This document shows positions 62,101 to 64,000 of a stretch of DNA of 64,000 nucleotides, one piece after another. Each line of letters starts with the position of its first letter. Position 1 is the stretch's first letter. The notes under the pieces were generated by a model that worked only from the letters and a program-made list of their open reading frames with translations, ran no database searches and had not been told where the DNA came from. Source of the stretch: Endozoicomonas sp. 8E (lineage in GTDB: Bacteria > Pseudomonadota > Gammaproteobacteria > Pseudomonadales > Endozoicomonadaceae); NCBI RefSeq assembly GCF_032883915.1, contig NZ_CP120717.1, positions 2,301,697 to 2,365,696 on the forward strand, given 5' to 3'. The position numbers were made by a program, and so were the translations under genes.

Positions 62101-64000
62101 ATATCACCGGCATCAAGTCTTGTAAGAATCCTCTCCAGTCTTGCTGTTTTGTAATCATCTCTATTGACTTTGATGTTGAGTAATCTTTCCATTTGGAACA
62201 GTGCCGTCAGGGCCTCTTCCTCTGACCGCTTTCTGGCTTCTCTGATGTCTTGACGTATGTTTTTAGAAATGAACTGACGAAGGACATACACACTTTCACT
62301 TTGTTTGAAGTATCTACCCCCCGTCTGGGCTATTAATACCCCACGAATTGTCTTCAGTACCACGGGCATCAGTTTGGGATGGCCCGGTGTTTTGATGTCT
62401 TTCAGTTCAATTTTCAGCTTTGAAAGCTCGAAGAGCTTGTCATTTACCTTTGATTCCATACTGGCGCGGTCTTCCAGACGGGGGTCTTTGGCCGGATCAA
62501 TACCAAGAACCACTGCCAGAGTGTCTTGTCTGAGTTTGGTGTAAAAATCTTCTATATCGAGCTGATGACGCATTGCCTTAAGTTGTTGACGCAGAGCTTC
62601 TTCCCGGGCTTTCATTGTCTTAAATGTTTGCAGCAGGTGTTCCTGTTGAGCGTCAACATTGGTATTGCTATCAAAATCCTGAATGTTTAAATGCATGGCA
62701 ATGGTTGCATAACGAGCTTTTATTTCAGCATCTGTTCTGGAGTCCTCATGCTCAAGAAGTTGTTGAGCGACCCAGGCTTGCTGTTGTTTGAGGTGTTGCT
62801 GAATGACCTGTCGACGGACTTCCGGATTCTTTCTGTTATCTGAGACCAGACCGAGCATACTTTCAAAGTGAGTCAGTGAGTTCTGGATGACCACATTGTT
62901 GAGTTCTACTTTTTGTTGCAGCTGTTGTTGAATGGACTGATAGCAGGTATCCAGATCATCTGCATGGTTCAGAGTAATGCCTAACCTGCTTTCAAAGGGC
63001 GCCAGTCTTGCTTTTACAGCTTCTTGCCATGACTGTGTTGTTGTAGCATCTTTTTCGTCAGGAGATCTTTTGATTTCAAGAATTTTTTCCCTGATGATTC
63101 TTTCTTGTTCTTCCAGTGGCTGGGTATCGTCCCGGTTATCAGTACCAAACTCTGCTCCCAGTTGGGTGTTAATATGTACTCTTGCTGCTGCCACAGAATC
63201 GCGAAGGTGTTTATCAATCGTTGGAAGTAGATTGACCATGTGCCGAAGTTTCTGTAAGCAGTTTTTCTTTGCTTCCAGCTTTTGTTGATATTGACGCTGA
63301 AAATAGGGCTGTTGACCCACCTTGGCCAAACTCAGCCAAAGGTGCATTTGAATCATTTCTTGACGGGCTTTCAGGTCATCTTTTTTGTTTGCAGGCAGAC
63401 CGAGCTGACATTCGATTATCGTCAGTTTATCCCGGAATACCTCATCGGCCTGGTCTGCCTGTTGTTGCAGATGCTGAAGAATGAACTCAGAGCGGCCACC
63501 CAGATCGTTTTCATTGTCTGAAACAATACCGAACTGGCCTTCAATCACTGCCAGTGTATTTTTTACAGCCTGCTCCGGAGTCACCTCTGTTCCGGTAAAT
63601 ATTGCGGCCACCGATCGGTTCATTTCATCAATTTTCTTTCCGAGGAGTCTGGCTTGTTCTTCCAGTGACCAGGTATCATCCCAGTCATTCATACCAAGTA
63701 CTGCCGCCGCATGGGCGTTGCGAGCTTTTGTTGTAGCATCAATAACTTGTTTTACGGCGGGTTCGGCCTCTCTTGCCCTTGGTTTTTCCAGCGTACTTAC
63801 CATCTCAAGCATCTGTCCGGCAATGTCATCCATGACTTTGGAAGAAAACTTTGTGCCTTCGCCAACATCAGAAGCCTTAACCGCGTTGAAGAGTAAAAAA
63901 TTTTGAACAAAATTATGGTGGGTCAGAAGATTTTTAAGTACAGGTTTGAAGTTGAAGTTTTTTATGAGTTGAAACTGCACCCAGATTGGTTTGATGACTG
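59193..64000 (-). CDS. Copy 11: giant secreted repeat protein, 5' part outside the window (at least 1600 aa)
   Basis: The frame is open to the window end. The terminal codons read VIKPIWVQFQLIKNFNF, which aligns with the end of the N-terminal domain in copies 4 and 8 (VITPIWVQFQLIKNFNF), so roughly 425 residues and the signal peptide lie beyond 64000. A GTG at 63978-63980 is not the true start. The middle has about twelve degenerate units, with two rounds of the LGMNDWDD / GQFGIVSDNENDL / QLGLPANKKDD trio as in copy 8. PKPRYMLDRD precedes KKYTQVTDGGDGTDGKI, the same hinge deletion as copy 4. FDFDDEFAPIHL, LLREGLISKVELKNYI and the hydrophobic pair are intact. The protein ends YTLGAFYK at a stop that leaves the former tail codons untranslated. 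Confidence 0.85.
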   Translation of the reverse strand, partial: VIKPIWVQFQLIKNFNFKPVLKNLLTHHNFVQNFLLFNAVKASDVGEGTKFSSKVMDDIAGQMLEMVSTLEKPRAREAEPAVKQVIDATTKARNAHAAAVLGMNDWDDTWSLEEQARLLGKKIDEMNRSVAAIFTGTEVTPEQAVKNTLAVIEGQFGIVSDNENDLGGRSEFILQHLQQQADQADEVFRDKLTIIECQLGLPANKKDDLKARQEMIQMHLWLSLAKVGQQPYFQRQYQQKLEAKKNCLQKLRHMVNLLPTIDKHLRDSVAAARVHINTQLGAEFGTDNRDDTQPLEEQERIIREKILEIKRSPDEKDATTTQSWQEAVKARLAPFESRLGITLNHADDLDTCYQSIQQQLQQKVELNNVVIQNSLTHFESMLGLVSDNRKNPEVRRQVIQQHLKQQQAWVAQQLLEHEDSRTDAEIKARYATIAMHLNIQDFDSNTNVDAQQEHLLQTFKTMKAREEALRQQLKAMRHQLDIEDFYTKLRQDTLAVVLGIDPAKDPRLEDRASMESKVNDKLFELSKLKIELKDIKTPGHPKLMPVVLKTIRGVLIAQTGGRYFKQSESVYVLRQFISKNIRQDIREARKRSEEEALTALFQMERLLNIKVNRDDYKTARLERILTRLDAGDISNDELDGMHETLWWEDRPDWEDLEGNPLEIDIKRMAIRDHLNYIIKESDQRAREQQASRLIVLEDELDIDPNENPHAIERGKSFTAKLASDLEVEFEDDANLSVRQYVLRDRIQELRDRVGELYEDKGARRTCNNKIAHQLNIKDYEDDARIDDQDCLIAAKLQQLDEEVLKVGLPDVNERIAAIDDELDRQIARLGPKPRYMLDRDAATARWLIAEAESELAGFHRRLNKLCSNEDDTNAHGRDESHEVGGEPLLTRKKYTQVTDGGDGTDGKIRHLVQEQAHLEDEIEIRKADIERLKEVLKAAERAVKNDGGPFQYLPKQVKVWTAIDAFVEQHSIKKQALEVTLGLAELAVESGKTIPYLPTFDFDDEFAPIHLRALVGDKLTFRQASGIVEVFKSLKTTFPGSPIEPIEDLPGSDLNEIFRLLHRARYSIKKGALEYDDEIHNMGKTALHFVEHQSGGLKSFTEYFATHSASGNKIISLLREGLISKVELKNYIKAVKGVEGYQTVDEFEHFLGYEHNVKLPEFRKVVQLLSHKGAKKFIESAFMPVDLTANGPAGMKESVAGMKEYAAAVIANYVLDDIAFDNGRRTAAFLANVQDTLTPYANAVELSETELIKAIHGTLMQAHAAAVEYQLNDYWGKPSAFLVQAVTWYFSSYKPLLTTHTVGQAKALSLANMSFLYLLDLTNRGDYLHRMLIPFQHWLERFGVDPDRTGQYAYHRGIEKVSEVGGLNMPLGKAASSVILLKTGSMLFARQYNANPKMYRSISRLLPELVKSMGSGQGVQVPLLHRATPQKVKTLASATAGLLLGPIATAGAYTHGLLSGFTYAQTFGFALASSLAFDFFMNDNKMLTQWLGGPLGRSLDRMNRWRGVGETTDEYIKRTAIAKPQRFYENDEVYANRFKTSDMIYGWTRHENYLQFRERRDRTMKISGNSWEKYFRENVPKWSFSHAKSIPYSYTLGAFYK

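Noticed and set aside
63978-63980. GTG as start codon of copy 11
   Set aside because: The frame stays open to the window end and the upstream codons still align with the N-terminal domain of copies 4 and 8, so this is an internal Val codon.
43-64000. Polymorphic toxin or contact-dependent inhibition system
   Set aside because: Those systems vary at the C-terminus and pair each gene with a small immunity gene. Here the C-terminal half is the most conserved part and there is no small gene between copies.

Overview
The window is almost entirely one gene family. Eleven very large paralogous genes lie head to tail on the minus strand: ten complete (1113 to 2217 residues) and one cut by the right edge. 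Nothing on the plus strand looks like a real gene, and there are no tRNA, rRNA, housekeeping or transposase genes. I number the genes copy 1 to copy 11 by increasing coordinate, so transcription runs from copy 11 towards copy 1. I do not recognise the family and assign no gene symbols.

Architecture. Each complete protein starts with a Sec-type signal peptide (n-region with Arg, hydrophobic core, cleavage after an Ala-x-Ala-like site near residue 29). A conserved N-terminal domain follows, to about residue 440-460, beginning with a FTQSEVMVQPTL-like motif and containing a FRFTHNL motif. The variable middle is helical, charged and coiled-coil-like. It is largely a string of degenerate 30-40 residue units of the form xxxLGI/LNI, acidic linker, E/DxR/Q, IxxxL. 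By eye the unit count runs from 2 (copy 9) to 14 (copy 8). Then comes a conserved C-terminal half of about 650 residues. It holds a FDFDDEFAPIRLQALAGD motif, a helical module around LLREGLISKVELENYMKAV, a AAAVIANYVLDDIAF motif, two adjacent hydrophobic segments (GLVLGPVATVGAYAHGLI; TFGFALASSLTFDFFM) and an aromatic, charged tail. The sequence suggests exported or membrane-associated proteins whose ends are kept uniform while the middle is reshuffled.

Layout. 43-33896: copies 1 to 6, with a MITE-like insertion at 26934-27355 between copies 5 and 6. 33897-36174: a 2.3 kb gap with a higher-order palindromic repeat array (34155-36058) and a terminator-like hairpin (36099-36136). 36175-64000: copies 7 to 11. 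The gap and hairpin suggest two transcription units, copies 11 to 7 and copies 6 to 1. Most starts share a leader and a GAGG Shine-Dalgarno 7 nt before ATG.

Evolution visible in the sequence. Copies 3, 4, 5, 7, 9, 10 and 11 carry different in-frame internal deletions. Copy 2 has a tandem duplication of a C-terminal module. The copy 2/3 and copy 7/8 intergenic regions are paralogous, so a block of at least two genes was duplicated.

Organism. Moderate GC, consistent Shine-Dalgarno sites, Sec signal peptides and abundant GTCATTCCCGCGAAGGCGGG-type repeats fit a Gram-negative proteobacterium, probably a gammaproteobacterium with a large repeat-rich genome. An Endozoicomonas-like symbiont is my best guess, but no marker gene is present to test it.
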